In this document: positions 7,383 to 15,903 of the stretch, one piece after another
Layout: each line of letters opens with the position of its first letter
How positions within the stretch are numbered: position 1 is the stretch's first letter
Source: Pseudaminobacter sp040045035
GTDB taxonomy: Bacteria > Pseudomonadota > Alphaproteobacteria > Rhizobiales > Rhizobiaceae
NCBI RefSeq assembly: GCF_040045035.1
Contig: NZ_JBDZDS010000009.1
Coordinates: forward strand, 124,001-188,000
Direction: 5' to 3'
Length of the DNA: 64,000 bases
Translations under genes and position numbers: made by a program
Notes under the pieces: model-generated
The model's database searches: none
What the model saw: the letters and a program-made list of their open reading frames with translations, nothing else
Told to the model about the DNA's origin: nothing

Positions 7383-8153
7383 TTACGGCTGCCCTATCTC
7401 TCCGAGTGCGACGCCGGGAAACTTCTGGCGGAACGAGCGCGCGAGATCGCTCATCACCTGCGGGTTGCGGCTCTGGCGGGGGATGCGGATGTCGAAATAG
7501 CCCAGCACATGCGCCGGGCGCGCCGACAGCAGGATGATCCGGTCCGACAGCATCAACGCTTCGCGCACATTGTGCGTCACCATCAGCGCCGTCGTCGGGC
7601 GGGCCGACCACACCGAGAGCACGAGATAGCGCAGCCGTTCGGCGGTCTGTTCGTCGAGCGAGACAAAGGGCTCATCGAGGAACATGACGGCGGGCTCGAT
7701 GGCGAAGGCGCGGGCGATCGCCACGCGGCGGGCAAGGCCAAGAGAGAGTTCCGACGGGTAGAGAGTACGCATCTGCGACAGGCCGAGGCTGTCGAAGAGC
7801 TGGTCGAGATTGGCGTTGCGCATGCTCTTCGGCAAAGCGAGGCGCACATTCTGCTCCACGGTGCGCCAGGGCAGCAGCGTCGGCTCCTGGAACACGGCGC
7901 CGATGCGGTTGCTGTCGCCTTCGGGCAGCTGGAACGAGCCGGAGAAATCTGTGTCGAGGCCGAGCAGGATGCGCAGCGTCGTCGTCTTGCCGCAGCCCGA
8001 AGGGCCGAGCAGGCAGGCGAACTCGCCCTGTCGCACCTCGAACGACAGGTTGCGCAGTGCCGTCAGCGGCACGCCTTCCGTCGAGCGGAAGGTCTTTTCG
8101 GCGATGTCCACTTTAAGCGGCGCGACGCCGCCAACGGGTTGCATGTCGTTCAA
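7383..8153 (-). CDS. ABC importer ATP-binding subunit, NitT/TauT (SsuB-like) type
   Basis: A 256-aa ABC ATPase. Walker A is GPSGCGKTTT, Walker B is AVMFLDEP with the D-loop SLDEQT, and the switch His is in MVTHN. The signature loop is degenerate (ELSLGLARR where LSGGxxQR is usual), which may affect activity but occurs in some members. It is the last gene of a binding protein-permease-ATPase operon and its start overlaps the permease end by 41 bases. A GTG at 8111 would remove that overlap. The family moves nitrate, sulfonates, taurine and related organic anions; the substrate here is unknown. Confidence 0.9.
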   Translation of the reverse strand: MNDMQPVGGVAPLKVDIAEKTFRSTEGVPLTALRNLSFEVRQGEFACLLGPSGCGKTTTLRILLGLDTDFSGSFQLPEGDSNRIGAVFQEPTLLPWRTVEQNVRLALPKSMRNANLDQLFDSLGLSQMRTLYPSELSLGLARRVAIARAFAIEPAVMFLDEPFVSLDEQTAERLRYLVLSVWSARPTTALMVTHNVREALMLSDRIILLSARPAHVLGYFDIRIPRQSRNPQVMSDLARSFRQKFPGVALGEIGQP

Positions 8154-8946
8154 AGGGCTGCACCAAAAGGAGTTCTATGAGAAGCATGATCGCCACGAAG
8201 GCCAGCGTGTAGGCCAGGATGGCGGCGACGTCGAAAAGCTGGAAATAAAGATGGATCTGGAAGCCGACGCCGTTGGAGCGGCCGAGCAGTTCCACGACGA
8301 GGACGATCTTCCAGATAAGCGCGATGCCGGAGCGAGCCGCGGCGGCGAAATAGGGCTGCAGCTGCGGGAGCAGGATGTGGCGCAGGCGGTCGAGCGCGCT
8401 GAAGCGGTAGACAGTCGCCATTTCGCCATAGCGCGGATCGAGCGCGCGGGCGCCCTCGCGCATGGTCACCACGACGTTGGGGATCTTGTTGACCGCGACT
8501 GCGCCGATGGCCGCCACTTCGTTCAGGCCGAACCAGATATAGGCAAGCACGATGATGACCAGCGCCGGGATGTTGAGGAACAGGATCACCCAAGGATTGA
8601 AGAACTGGTCGGCGCGACGGGAAATGCCGAGCAGGATGCCGATCACCGAGCCGATCGTCATCGCGACGACGAAGGCGGCGATGACGCGGCCAAGCGTGAT
8701 GGCAAGGTTGTAGGGAAGCTCGCCATTGACGGTGTCCTTGACCAGCACGGCCCAGACTTGGTGCGGTTGCGGGAAGGCGCGGCTCGGCCACAGCGTCGCC
8801 GCAACGGTCCACAGCAGATAGAGGGCCACGAGCGAGACGATGACAGTGATCGCGGGCGCCATGGAGGAAACGATGCCACGCCCGCGCCGCCCGGCTGCGG
8901 TCGACGGCTCGGCACGGTGCGCCAGACCGTTTTGCTCCACGCTCAT
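8113..8946 (-). CDS. ABC importer permease, NitT/TauT (SsuC-like) type
   Basis: A 277-aa membrane protein with about six hydrophobic segments. The first is ITVIVSLVALYLLW near residue 30. The cytoplasmic EAA-type coupling loop lies before GIALIWKIVLVVELL. The reading frame extends upstream without a stop, but the ATG at 8946 overlaps the binding-protein stop (ATGA) and gives the normal length. It forms the membrane channel of the system encoded by the three adjacent genes. Confidence 0.9.
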   Translation of the reverse strand: MSVEQNGLAHRAEPSTAAGRRGRGIVSSMAPAITVIVSLVALYLLWTVAATLWPSRAFPQPHQVWAVLVKDTVNGELPYNLAITLGRVIAAFVVAMTIGSVIGILLGISRRADQFFNPWVILFLNIPALVIIVLAYIWFGLNEVAAIGAVAVNKIPNVVVTMREGARALDPRYGEMATVYRFSALDRLRHILLPQLQPYFAAAARSGIALIWKIVLVVELLGRSNGVGFQIHLYFQLFDVAAILAYTLAFVAIMLLIELLLVQPFERHATRWRRRAA

Positions 8947-9935
8947 GTCCCCAGCCCCGGCCAGAAGGTGCCCGGTGCCATCTCGCGGGCCTGCCCGACG
9001 AGCTTTTCTCCGCCGATCTCGGCCAGCACGCGATAGAGCCGGGCGGCGTCCGCTTCCTCCTCGGCGACCGGGCGGGTCGGGATGCCCTCGCGGTAGCGAT
9101 CGCGCAGGATCTCGAGCTCCTTGCCCTCGGCCTGGACGAGAGGCGCAAGGCGCAGCCATTCGTCATCCGACGTGGCCAGCAGCTGCTTGGCGGCGGCGGA
9201 TGCCTTGACGAAACCTCCGATCGCCCGCGGGTGGTCGTGCGCCCACTGCTCATGAAAGACATAACCGATGGCCGCGACCGGGCCTTTCGCGCCGAGCGCC
9301 ATGGCGGCATCGCTTGCGCCGACGAGGCGGCGGAAGCCATTGGCCTCTAGGCGGGCGCAGAAATGCCAGTAGTTCAGAGCCGCATCGAGCTCACCCTGTA
9401 TCGCCTTTTCCGAAATGAGCGGCGGCGCGCCGAACACCACCGTGTCCCGGGCGGCAAGGTCGATGCCGTGGTCGCGCTGATAAAAGGCCTGAAGCAGCAG
9501 CCAGCTCTTGTCGAGCGGACCGCCGGCGACGCCGATCTTCCTGCCGACGAGATCCGCGGGAGCGCGGATCGGCGAGTCGTCTTTTACCATGATGGCGCCG
9601 ACCGCCGATGAATAGGGAACCAGCGTCACATCTTCGCCGGCTGAGCGTTGCCGCGACACCCAGAGCCAGTCCGTGACGATCATGTCGATGTCGCCGGCCA
9701 GCAACGCCACGTTTGTCGCGTCCTCGCCTGCGAAATAGGCGATCTCAAGATCGACGCCGTTGGCTGCGTCCAGGCCGTGGTGCTTGATTGTGTCAAGTTC
9801 CCAGCTGACGGTGCCGAATTTCAGCACGCCGATCCGCACGTTGCCGTTCGCCATTGCCGGCCCATTCCAGGTGACGGCCGCTCCCGCGAGCGCGAGGCCC
9901 ATCACGCCGATGACACTGCGTCGCGAAATCAGCAT
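8943..9935 (-). CDS. ABC importer substrate-binding protein, NitT/TauT family
   Basis: 330 residues. The N-terminus has a twin-arginine-like export signal (SRRSVIG then a hydrophobic run to AMANG). The fold is a periplasmic binding protein: IGVLKFGTVSWELDTI, GDIDMIVTDWLWV, and GRKIGVAGGPLDKSW are typical of SsuA/TauA-like members. The ligand cannot be read from sequence. Its place between the xox and cbb genes suggests a link to C1 metabolism, perhaps import of a C1-yielding sulfonate or amine, or another use near PQQ dehydrogenases. It is preceded at 39 bases by the 69-aa gene. Confidence 0.88.
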   Translation of the reverse strand: MLISRRSVIGVMGLALAGAAVTWNGPAMANGNVRIGVLKFGTVSWELDTIKHHGLDAANGVDLEIAYFAGEDATNVALLAGDIDMIVTDWLWVSRQRSAGEDVTLVPYSSAVGAIMVKDDSPIRAPADLVGRKIGVAGGPLDKSWLLLQAFYQRDHGIDLAARDTVVFGAPPLISEKAIQGELDAALNYWHFCARLEANGFRRLVGASDAAMALGAKGPVAAIGYVFHEQWAHDHPRAIGGFVKASAAAKQLLATSDDEWLRLAPLVQAEGKELEILRDRYREGIPTRPVAEEEADAARLYRVLAEIGGEKLVGQAREMAPGTFWPGLGT

Positions 9936-9974
9936 GGCGTCTCCTTGCAGGATCTGCCGCGGCGGCGGCGGGGT

Positions 9975-10184
9975 TTAAGTCGACTTCTCCTTGTTGGGGA
10001 AGGCGCACTTCCAGCGCACAACCCTGAGGGCGGGATGCTCCTCGGTCCATCTCGCAATCTCGGCAGGGGAAGTGTAGATGCACTCCCAAAGCGAGCCGTT
10101 ACTTTCGAAATAGAGATGCTCGTCCCGGCAATTGGTCGGATTGGCGGTCAGGCAGACCGTCAGGATAAGATCGACCATATTCAT
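9975..10184 (-). CDS. Conserved-looking 69-aa protein leading the ABC operon, function unknown
   Basis: A 69-residue protein starting MNMVDLILTV. It has four Cys (positions 11, 19, 38 and 62) and aromatic-rich blocks HLYFESNGSLWEC and RVVRWKCAFP. I recognise the type as a small protein recurrent in Rhizobiales but know no function. The reading frame is open farther upstream, but that part is low-complexity Arg-rich and lacks a start site. It precedes the binding-protein gene by 39 bases on the same strand. No strong ribosome site is seen, and a second ATG at 10178 is equally possible. Confidence 0.68.
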   Translation of the reverse strand: MNMVDLILTVCLTANPTNCRDEHLYFESNGSLWECIYTSPAEIARWTEEHPALRVVRWKCAFPNKEKST

Positions 10185-10551
10185 GTCTGCACGTTTCGCC
10201 GCTGCGCGGCGTCCATAGTTGGCACGTCGGCCAGACCAGTCCGTCCGAATGCCGATCAAGCGTTGCCGGCTTCCCCAGGGTGCCGTTGGGGAAACCTTTG
10301 GGAGGCTACGCGCTCGCCGGAATGGCGTCAACCAACGACCGGCTTGCGTTTTCGGGTGTAGCGGCAGGCCGATTGACACCGGCGGTTGCGATTGACATCC
10401 CGGTGTCGCGATCTAGCTTGATAGACACGCGCGCCTTGCTTCGAAACGGCGAGACGCGCTCACCCAACCGGCCCAACAAAGCGCGTGCCGGCGGGACAAC
10501 AACATCATACCCAGTCGTCAAGGGCACCCTGACGATCAAAGAGGAAACGCC
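10185..10551. promoter_or_regulatory. Divergent gap before the cytochrome c gene, candidate promoter at 10392-10419
   Basis: 367 bases between the 69-aa gene (minus) and the cytochrome gene (plus). TTGACA at 10392-10397, a 16-base spacer and TAGCTT at 10414-10419 make a plausible housekeeping promoter reading toward the cytochrome, leaving a leader of about 125 bases. A second TTGACA lies at 10373-10378. GAGGAAA before the ATG at 10552 is the ribosome site. No gene is seen in the gap. Confidence 0.5.
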
Positions 10552-10935
10552 ATGCGCTCAATCGCACTTCTGTTCGCCATTTCTGCTGCCGGCATGTTGG
10601 TTTCCAATGCCCAGGCGCAGGATGCCGCCGCGGGTGAAAAGGTCTTCACCAAATGCAAAGCCTGCCATGTGGCCGACAAGGACGAGAACCGGGTCGGCCC
10701 GTCGCTCATGGGCGTCATCGGGCGCACTGCGGGAACCCATCCGAACTATCAGTATTCGCCGGCCATGAAAGAGGCGGGAGAGAAAGGGCTTGTGTGGAGC
10801 AACGAGACCCTGACGCAGTATCTGAAGGACCCCAAGGCGATGGTCAAAGGCACGAAGATGGCTTTTGCGGGCCTGAAGGATGACAAGGACATTGCCAACG
10901 TCATCGCCTATCTCGATCAGTTCTCCAAAAAGTAA
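10552..10935 (+). CDS. Class I cytochrome c (c2/c550-like), periplasmic
   Basis: 127 residues with a signal peptide ending NAQAQD. The haem motif is CKACH (Cys35, Cys38, His39) and the likely axial ligand is Met104 in GTKMAFAG. The motif VGPSLMGVIGR and the C-terminal helix are those of mitochondrial-like cytochromes c. It probably carries electrons between periplasmic dehydrogenases or the bc1 complex and an oxidase. Close to xoxF it could accept electrons from XoxG, as cytochrome cH does from cL in methylotrophs; that link is inference. Confidence 0.92.
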   Translation: MRSIALLFAISAAGMLVSNAQAQDAAAGEKVFTKCKACHVADKDENRVGPSLMGVIGRTAGTHPNYQYSPAMKEAGEKGLVWSNETLTQYLKDPKAMVKGTKMAFAGLKDDKDIANVIAYLDQFSKK

Positions 10936-10962
10936 GCGGGGAGAATAACTTGCGATGACGGG

Positions 10963-10983
10963 CTCCCGGATTGATTCCGGGAG
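10963..10983. terminator. Hairpin between cytochrome c and cbbZ
   Basis: A perfect 8-base-pair stem, CTCCCGGA (10963-10970) with its complement (10976-10983), loop TTGAT. It sits between the convergent cytochrome gene and the end of the cbb operon. There is no clear T-run, so it is a possible bidirectional terminator or an RNA 3'-end stabiliser. Confidence 0.5.
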
Positions 10984-11007
10984 TTCGAGCGGTTTGCGAT
11001 GGTGGCG

Positions 11008-11706
11008 TCACGCCGCCTTGCGCAATGCCTGAAGCGCTGACGGCAATTGCAGCAGGCTGTCGCAGACCAGGTCAGCACCAAGCTCTTCGACCGGTATTTG
11101 GGTGTAGCCGCCACGCACAAGCGCGACGGGCAGGCCGGCGGCTCGCGCGGCCCCCACATCGGCCTTGCTGTCGCCAACCATCAAAGCTCCCTCCACGCCG
11201 ATCCGCAGTCGCTCGAGCGCCAGAAGCAGCGCGTCCGGCGCCGGCTTCTTGTGGCTGACCGCATCGCCGCCGACGATGGCGCCGAGCATGTCGACCAGGC
11301 CGAAATGCAGGAGCACCTCGCGCGCGGCCCTTTGCGGCTTGTTGGTCGTCACGGCCATCGCGATGCCCATCATGTGGAACTCGGCGAGCGCCTCGCGGAC
11401 GCCGGGCATCAGACTGCTGCGGCCGGTCAGGTGCCTCAGATAGATCGGCGTCATGTCCTGGACGACTTGCTCGAGCGCCCTGCCTGCCAAAGGGTTTCCC
11501 GATGCCTCGAAAGCACGCTCGACCAGCTTCGGCATGCCGTCGCCGATCATGGTGGTGACCGTTTCGACGGGGAAGGGCGGCAAATCGCGGCCTACCAGAA
11601 GCTCGTTGACCGCAGCCGTGATGTCGGGCGCGGAATCGATCAAGGTGCCGTCGAGGTCGAACAGGATCGCCCTCGGGAAGGGCAGGGGATTTAGGTCGAG
11701 GGTCAT
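11008..11706 (-). CDS. cbbZ: Phosphoglycolate phosphatase CbbZ
   Basis: A 232-aa HAD-superfamily hydrolase. Motif I is FDLDGTLIDSAPD near residues 16-28, motif II VTTNKP, and motif III with Lys and then GDSKADVGAA. It removes phosphate from 2-phosphoglycolate, the toxic product of RuBisCO oxygenation, and it closes the cbb operon, which fits that job. The start ATG at 11706 overlaps the preceding stop (ATGA); an upstream in-frame ATG at 11733 is less likely. Confidence 0.93.
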   Translation of the reverse strand: MTLDLNPLPFPRAILFDLDGTLIDSAPDITAAVNELLVGRDLPPFPVETVTTMIGDGMPKLVERAFEASGNPLAGRALEQVVQDMTPIYLRHLTGRSSLMPGVREALAEFHMMGIAMAVTTNKPQRAAREVLLHFGLVDMLGAIVGGDAVSHKKPAPDALLLALERLRIGVEGALMVGDSKADVGAARAAGLPVALVRGGYTQIPVEELGADLVCDSLLQLPSALQALRKAA

Positions 11707-12260
11707 GCCGCTTCCTTCCATTTGATCGAGCAACCGATGGAGGCGATCTGCTCGCGCGGGCCATTGCCGGTGCTGGCAACCTGTTTCATCGCCTCGTAGA
11801 GATCACGGCGCAGGTCGGCGGCGCCGGTTTCCTTGCGCGAGGCATCGAGCCGGCCGCGATATTGCAGCCTGAGTTCGATGTTGAAGCCGAAGAAGTCGGG
11901 AGTGCAGGCAGCGCCATAGGCACGCGCCACCGATTGGTCCTCGTCATAGAGATAGGGGAAGCCGAAATGGTGCGCCTCGGCGAACAGCTTCATGTTGGCG
12001 AATGAATCTTCCGGATAGGCCTCGGCGTCGTTGGAACTGATGGCGACGAAACCGATGCCTTCGGCCTTCAGGTCCTCAGCGTCGCGGACGATGCGGCTGA
12101 TCACCGCCTTCACATAGGGGCAGTGGTTGCAGATGAAAACGACGACCAAGCCGTTGGGGCCGGCTTGATCGAAGATGCGGTGCTGGTTCCCGTCGACACC
12201 GGGTAGGGTGGCATCGACTGCACGCCAGCCGAAGTTGCAGACCGGTGGAATGGCTGCCAT
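11703..12260 (-). CDS. Thioredoxin-fold peroxiredoxin-like protein inside the cbb operon
   Basis: A 185-aa protein of the AhpC/TSA-related thioredoxin-like family. The active-site segment is FICNHCPYVK with Cys44 and Cys47, a CXXC pair more like a reductase or resolving pair than a one-Cys peroxiredoxin. The C-terminal half has the usual CTPDFFGF pattern with another Cys. It has no signal peptide and is cytoplasmic. It lies between cbbE and cbbZ and overlaps cbbZ by four bases, so it is co-expressed with CO2 fixation. A redox-protective or regulatory role is inference. Confidence 0.85.
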   Translation of the reverse strand: MAAIPPVCNFGWRAVDATLPGVDGNQHRIFDQAGPNGLVVVFICNHCPYVKAVISRIVRDAEDLKAEGIGFVAISSNDAEAYPEDSFANMKLFAEAHHFGFPYLYDEDQSVARAYGAACTPDFFGFNIELRLQYRGRLDASRKETGAADLRRDLYEAMKQVASTGNGPREQIASIGCSIKWKEAA

Positions 12261-12280
12261 GTTGCTTCTCCCTGCTTGCT

Positions 12281-12967
12281 CTAGGCGGCCTTGCGTAGCG
12301 CGCGATCGCCGGCGGCCCGGATCGCGGCGATGTTCTGGGCATAGGCCTCGGCCGTGCCGCCCTTGAACACGGCCGAGCCCGCCACCAGCACATTGGCGCC
12401 GGCGGCCGTGACCAGCGGCGCGGTTTCGGGCGTCACGCCGCCGTCGATCTCGATATCGATCGGCCGGTTGCCGATCATGGATTTCACGCGCTTCACCTTC
12501 TCGACCACGGCCGGGATGAAGGCCTGGCCGCCGAAGCCGGGGTTGACCGTCATCAACAGGATCAGGTCGAGCCGGTCGAGCACATATTCGATGACGCTTT
12601 CCGGCGTCGACGGGTTGAGCGACACACCCGCCTTCTTGCCGAGGTTCTTGATCGCCTGCAGCGAGCGGTCGAGATGCGGACCGGCCTCGGCATGCACGGT
12701 GATGATGTCGCAGCCGGCATCGGCGAAGGCGGCCAGATAGGGATCGGCCGGGGCGATCATCAGGTGGCAGTCGAACACCTTGTCAGTGCGGCCCCGGATC
12801 GCCTTGATGACCTGCGGGCCGAAGGTGATGTTGGGCACGAAATGCCCGTCCATGACGTCGAGGTGGATCCAGTCGGCGCCGGCGGCTGCTACCGCCTCGA
12901 CCTCATCGCCGAGGCGGGAAAAATCCGACGACAGAACCGAGGGCGCGATCAGGGTTTTTGCGGTCAT
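12281..12967 (-). CDS. cbbE: Ribulose-phosphate 3-epimerase
   Basis: A 228-aa TIM-barrel enzyme. It interconverts xylulose 5-phosphate and ribulose 5-phosphate, returning pentose to phosphoribulokinase. Family marks are all present: IAPSVLSSDFSRLG at the N-terminus, HLDVMDGHFVPN, the metal ligand DCHLM, MTVNPGFGGQ, and the phosphate loop IEIDGGV followed by AGSAVF. It overlaps cbbX by four bases. Placement in the operon favours the cbbE name over a general rpe. Confidence 0.95.
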   Translation of the reverse strand: MTAKTLIAPSVLSSDFSRLGDEVEAVAAAGADWIHLDVMDGHFVPNITFGPQVIKAIRGRTDKVFDCHLMIAPADPYLAAFADAGCDIITVHAEAGPHLDRSLQAIKNLGKKAGVSLNPSTPESVIEYVLDRLDLILLMTVNPGFGGQAFIPAVVEKVKRVKSMIGNRPIDIEIDGGVTPETAPLVTAAGANVLVAGSAVFKGGTAEAYAQNIAAIRAAGDRALRKAA

Positions 12968-13905
12968 TGGCTGGGTTCCTCGCTCTTGGTCTTCATTGCG
13001 AAGACCCGGCTCGCGGTGATGTCCTCGGAAGAGATGGTCGAAAGGGCATTCGCGTCAAGCGGACCTTTGGAGTTTTCGAACAGGCGATTGGCCTGCCGGA
13101 GCCGCGCCCTGTCCAGTGCGTTGCGGATCGAGCGCGCATTGGCAAAGTGCGGTTGCTCGCGCCGCCGGGCGATATAGTCGGTGAGCGCGGCGACGCCGGG
13201 CGCGTCGAGCTTATAATTCTGGTGGTCGAGCATCTTCTTGGCGATATCGAGAAGTTCGCCATCGCTATAGTCGGGAAAATCGATGTGGTGCGCAATGCGC
13301 GAGCGGAAGCCCGGATTGCTCTCGAAAAAGCGTTCCATGCGCGGCGCATAGCCGGCGAGGATGACGACGAGGTCGTCGCGCTGGTTTTCCATCACCTGAA
13401 GCAGGATCTCGATAGCCTCCTGTCCGTAGTCGCGTTCGTTCTCCGGACGATAGAGATAGTAGGCCTCGTCGATGAACAGAACTCCGCCCATCGCCTTTTT
13501 CAGGATCTCCTTGGTCTTCGGCGCGGTGTGACCGATGTACTGGCCGACCAGGTCGTCGCGCGTCACCGAGACGAGGTGGCCCTTGCGGATGTAACCCAAG
13601 CGGTGCAGCAGGTCGGCCATGCGCAAGGCGACGGTGGTCTTGCCGGTGCCGGGATTGCCGGTGAAGCTCATATGCAGCGTGGGCGTGTCATGGGCGAGGC
13701 CCATGCGCCGGCGCGCCCGCTCCACAAGCAGCAGGGCCGCGGTCTCGCGGATGCGCTTCTTGACAGGGGCGAGCCCGATCAGGTCGCGGTCCAGCTCGGC
13801 GAGCACATCCTTGACGCCCGAGCTCTCGAACTCCTCGCGCAGGTCGATTGCCGTCGGGATTTCCTCGACGGGGGTTTCGGTTTCGGCTGTTGCTGTTGCG
13901 GACAT
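12964..13905 (-). CDS. cbbX: CbbX, red-type RuBisCO activase
   Basis: A 313-aa AAA+ ATPase. Walker A is GNPGTGKT in HMSFTGNPGTGKTTV, Walker B is GGVLFIDEAYYL, and the pore-loop region YIGHTAPKTKE follows. CbbX is activated by ribulose bisphosphate and pulls on the RuBisCO large-subunit C-terminus to free inhibited active sites. Its presence fits the form IC (red-type) enzyme encoded just upstream. It overlaps cbbE downstream and follows cbbS by 70 bases. Confidence 0.96.
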   Translation of the reverse strand: MSATATAETETPVEEIPTAIDLREEFESSGVKDVLAELDRDLIGLAPVKKRIRETAALLLVERARRRMGLAHDTPTLHMSFTGNPGTGKTTVALRMADLLHRLGYIRKGHLVSVTRDDLVGQYIGHTAPKTKEILKKAMGGVLFIDEAYYLYRPENERDYGQEAIEILLQVMENQRDDLVVILAGYAPRMERFFESNPGFRSRIAHHIDFPDYSDGELLDIAKKMLDHQNYKLDAPGVAALTDYIARRREQPHFANARSIRNALDRARLRQANRLFENSKGPLDANALSTISSEDITASRVFAMKTKSEEPSQ

Positions 13906-13975
13906 GCGACTCTCCCGCGCCGTGATGCGCTTCTAGGGGGATGGGCCGGCGCGAAGAGGCGCCGGCCGATGTGTA

Positions 13976-14395
13976 TCAGTCGTAGCGGCTGCCCGCCGGG
14001 CGGTCGGCCGAATAGGGCTTGGTGGTGTAACGCACCACGCGGCCGGGCGCTTCCTGCCGCTCGAGGCGGTAGCCGGGCTCCTCGGCCGGGCGGTTGACGA
14101 TGAAAGACAGTTTCACCGACTCCCAGCCGGAGCTGGAGTCAAAGGCGACGACGCGGATGTAGCGGTCGCCATAGACCTTGCGGCATGCCTTCAGCTCCAT
14201 AAGCAGGGCCGCCGCGTCCGGATTGTCAAACATCGGGTGGCCCCACATGTCCCAATAGGTGTTGCGGGGATGTGGGTCGTCGGTGAACTCCAGGCTGACG
14301 GCCCATTTGTTGTCGATGCAATACTGCACCTGCGCCCGGATCTGGTCGTCGGTGAGGTCGGGCAGGAAGGAGAAGGCTCCCTGGGTGATGCGCAT
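13976..14395 (-). CDS. cbbS: RuBisCO small subunit, red type
   Basis: A 139-aa small subunit starting MRITQGAFSFLPDLTD, the typical start of form IC/ID proteins. The C-terminal extension that forms the central beta barrel of red-type enzymes is present (from about FIVNRPAEEPGY onward). It assembles with CbbL as an L8S8 complex that carboxylates ribulose bisphosphate. The gene follows cbbL by only 12 bases. Confidence 0.96.
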   Translation of the reverse strand: MRITQGAFSFLPDLTDDQIRAQVQYCIDNKWAVSLEFTDDPHPRNTYWDMWGHPMFDNPDAAALLMELKACRKVYGDRYIRVVAFDSSSGWESVKLSFIVNRPAEEPGYRLERQEAPGRVVRYTTKPYSADRPAGSRYD

Positions 14396-14407
14396 GATCT
14401 GGTCTCC

Positions 14408-15868
14408 TTATTCGGCTGCCGTCGCCACCGGAACGAAATCCGGCGTGTCGGTCGAGGCGTAGTTGAAGGTCACGTCCTTCCAGGTTTCGAGCGCCTGCAT
14501 CAGCGGCAGGCAGGTCTTGGCCGCATTCTTCAGGATTTCAGGGCCCTCGCGGACGATATCGCGGCCCTCGTTGCGGGCGAGGATCATGCACTCGAGCGCG
14601 ACGCGGTTGGCGGTGGCGCCCGCCGCGATGCCCATCGGATGGCCGATGGTGCCGCCGCCGAACTGCAGCACGACGTCCTCGCCGAGCAGGTTGAGCAACT
14701 GGTGCATCTGGCCGGCGTGGATGCCGCCCGAGGCCACCGGCATCAGCTTGTTGAGCGAGGCCCAGTTCTGGTCGAAGAAGATGCCGTTCTCCAGCCGCAT
14801 CGGATTGAAGTCCTCGCGACAGACGTCGTAGTAGCCGTGGGTGGTCGCCGGGTCGCCTTCCAGCTTGCCCACCACCGTGCCGGCGTGGATGTGGTCGACG
14901 CCCGCGAGCCGCATCCACTTGGCGATGACGCGGAAGGAGACGCCGTGGCTCTTCTGGCGCGTATAGGTCGAGTGGCCGGCGCGGTGCAGGTGCAGGATCA
15001 TGTCGTTCCTGCGTGCCCACTTGGCCATGGACTGGATCGCTGTGTAGCCGATGACGAGATCGATCATGACGATGTTGGAGCCGAGTTCTTTGGCGAAGTC
15101 GGCGCGCTCGTACATGTCCTCCATGGTGGCGGCGGTGACGTTGAGATAGGTGCCCTTGATCTCGCCCGTCTCGGATTGCGCCTTGTTGACGGCCTCCATG
15201 CACCACAGGAAGCGGTCGCGCCAATGCATGAAGGGCTGCGAGTTGATGTTCTCGTCGTCCTTGGTGAAGTCGAGCCCGCCTTTGAGAGCCTCGTAGACCA
15301 CGCGGCCATAGTTGCGGCCCGACAGGCCCAGCTTGGGCTTCACGGTTGCGCCGAGCAGCGGGCGGCCGAACTTGTCGAGGCGCTCGCGCTCGACCACGAT
15401 GCCGGTGGCCGGGCCCTGGAAGGTCTTTACGTAGGCGACGGGCAGGCGCATGTCCTCAAGCCTCAGCGCCTTGAGCGGCTTGAAGCCGAACACGTTGCCG
15501 ATGATCGAGGCCGTCAGGTTGGCGATCGAGCCCGGCTCGAACAGGTCGAGGTCATAGGCGATGTAAGCAAAGTACTGGTCGGGTGTATTGGGCACAGCAT
15601 CGACCCGATAGGCCTTGGCCCGGTATTTTTCCGATGCGGTCAGGCGGTCGGTCCACACCACCGTCCAGGTCGCGGTCGAGCTCTCGCCGGCCACGGCCGC
15701 CGCCGCCTCGATCGGATCGACGCCATCCTGCGGCGTGATGCGGAACACGGCGATGATGTCGGTGTCCTTGGGCTCGTAGTCGGGCTCCCAATAGCCCATC
15801 TTCTTGTACTGCATGACACCGGATCTGTAGCGTTCGGCTCCGGTGACGGTTTCGGACTTGTTGGCCAT
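14408..15868 (-). CDS. cbbL: RuBisCO large subunit, form IC
   Basis: 486 residues, the form IC length. The catalytic Lys is Lys177 in TVKPKLG. Lys203, Asp205 and Glu206 in FTKDDE are the carbamylated Lys and magnesium ligands. The reading frame runs open far upstream through cbbA in another frame, but the conserved start MANKSETVTG is at 15868, so I used that ATG. CbbL fixes CO2 on ribulose 1,5-bisphosphate. It is grouped with cbbS and cbbX, as usual in proteobacteria. Confidence 0.98.
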   Translation of the reverse strand: MANKSETVTGAERYRSGVMQYKKMGYWEPDYEPKDTDIIAVFRITPQDGVDPIEAAAAVAGESSTATWTVVWTDRLTASEKYRAKAYRVDAVPNTPDQYFAYIAYDLDLFEPGSIANLTASIIGNVFGFKPLKALRLEDMRLPVAYVKTFQGPATGIVVERERLDKFGRPLLGATVKPKLGLSGRNYGRVVYEALKGGLDFTKDDENINSQPFMHWRDRFLWCMEAVNKAQSETGEIKGTYLNVTAATMEDMYERADFAKELGSNIVMIDLVIGYTAIQSMAKWARRNDMILHLHRAGHSTYTRQKSHGVSFRVIAKWMRLAGVDHIHAGTVVGKLEGDPATTHGYYDVCREDFNPMRLENGIFFDQNWASLNKLMPVASGGIHAGQMHQLLNLLGEDVVLQFGGGTIGHPMGIAAGATANRVALECMILARNEGRDIVREGPEILKNAAKTCLPLMQALETWKDVTFNYASTDTPDFVPVATAAE

Positions 15869-15903
15869 GGCTCTGGTCCTTTCTTCCTTTGGGTTGGACC
15901 GCC

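Noticed and set aside
8113..8153. Frameshift between the ABC permease and ATPase
   Set aside because: Both frames are complete with expected motifs; the 41-base overlap is explained by start-site choice or normal coupling.
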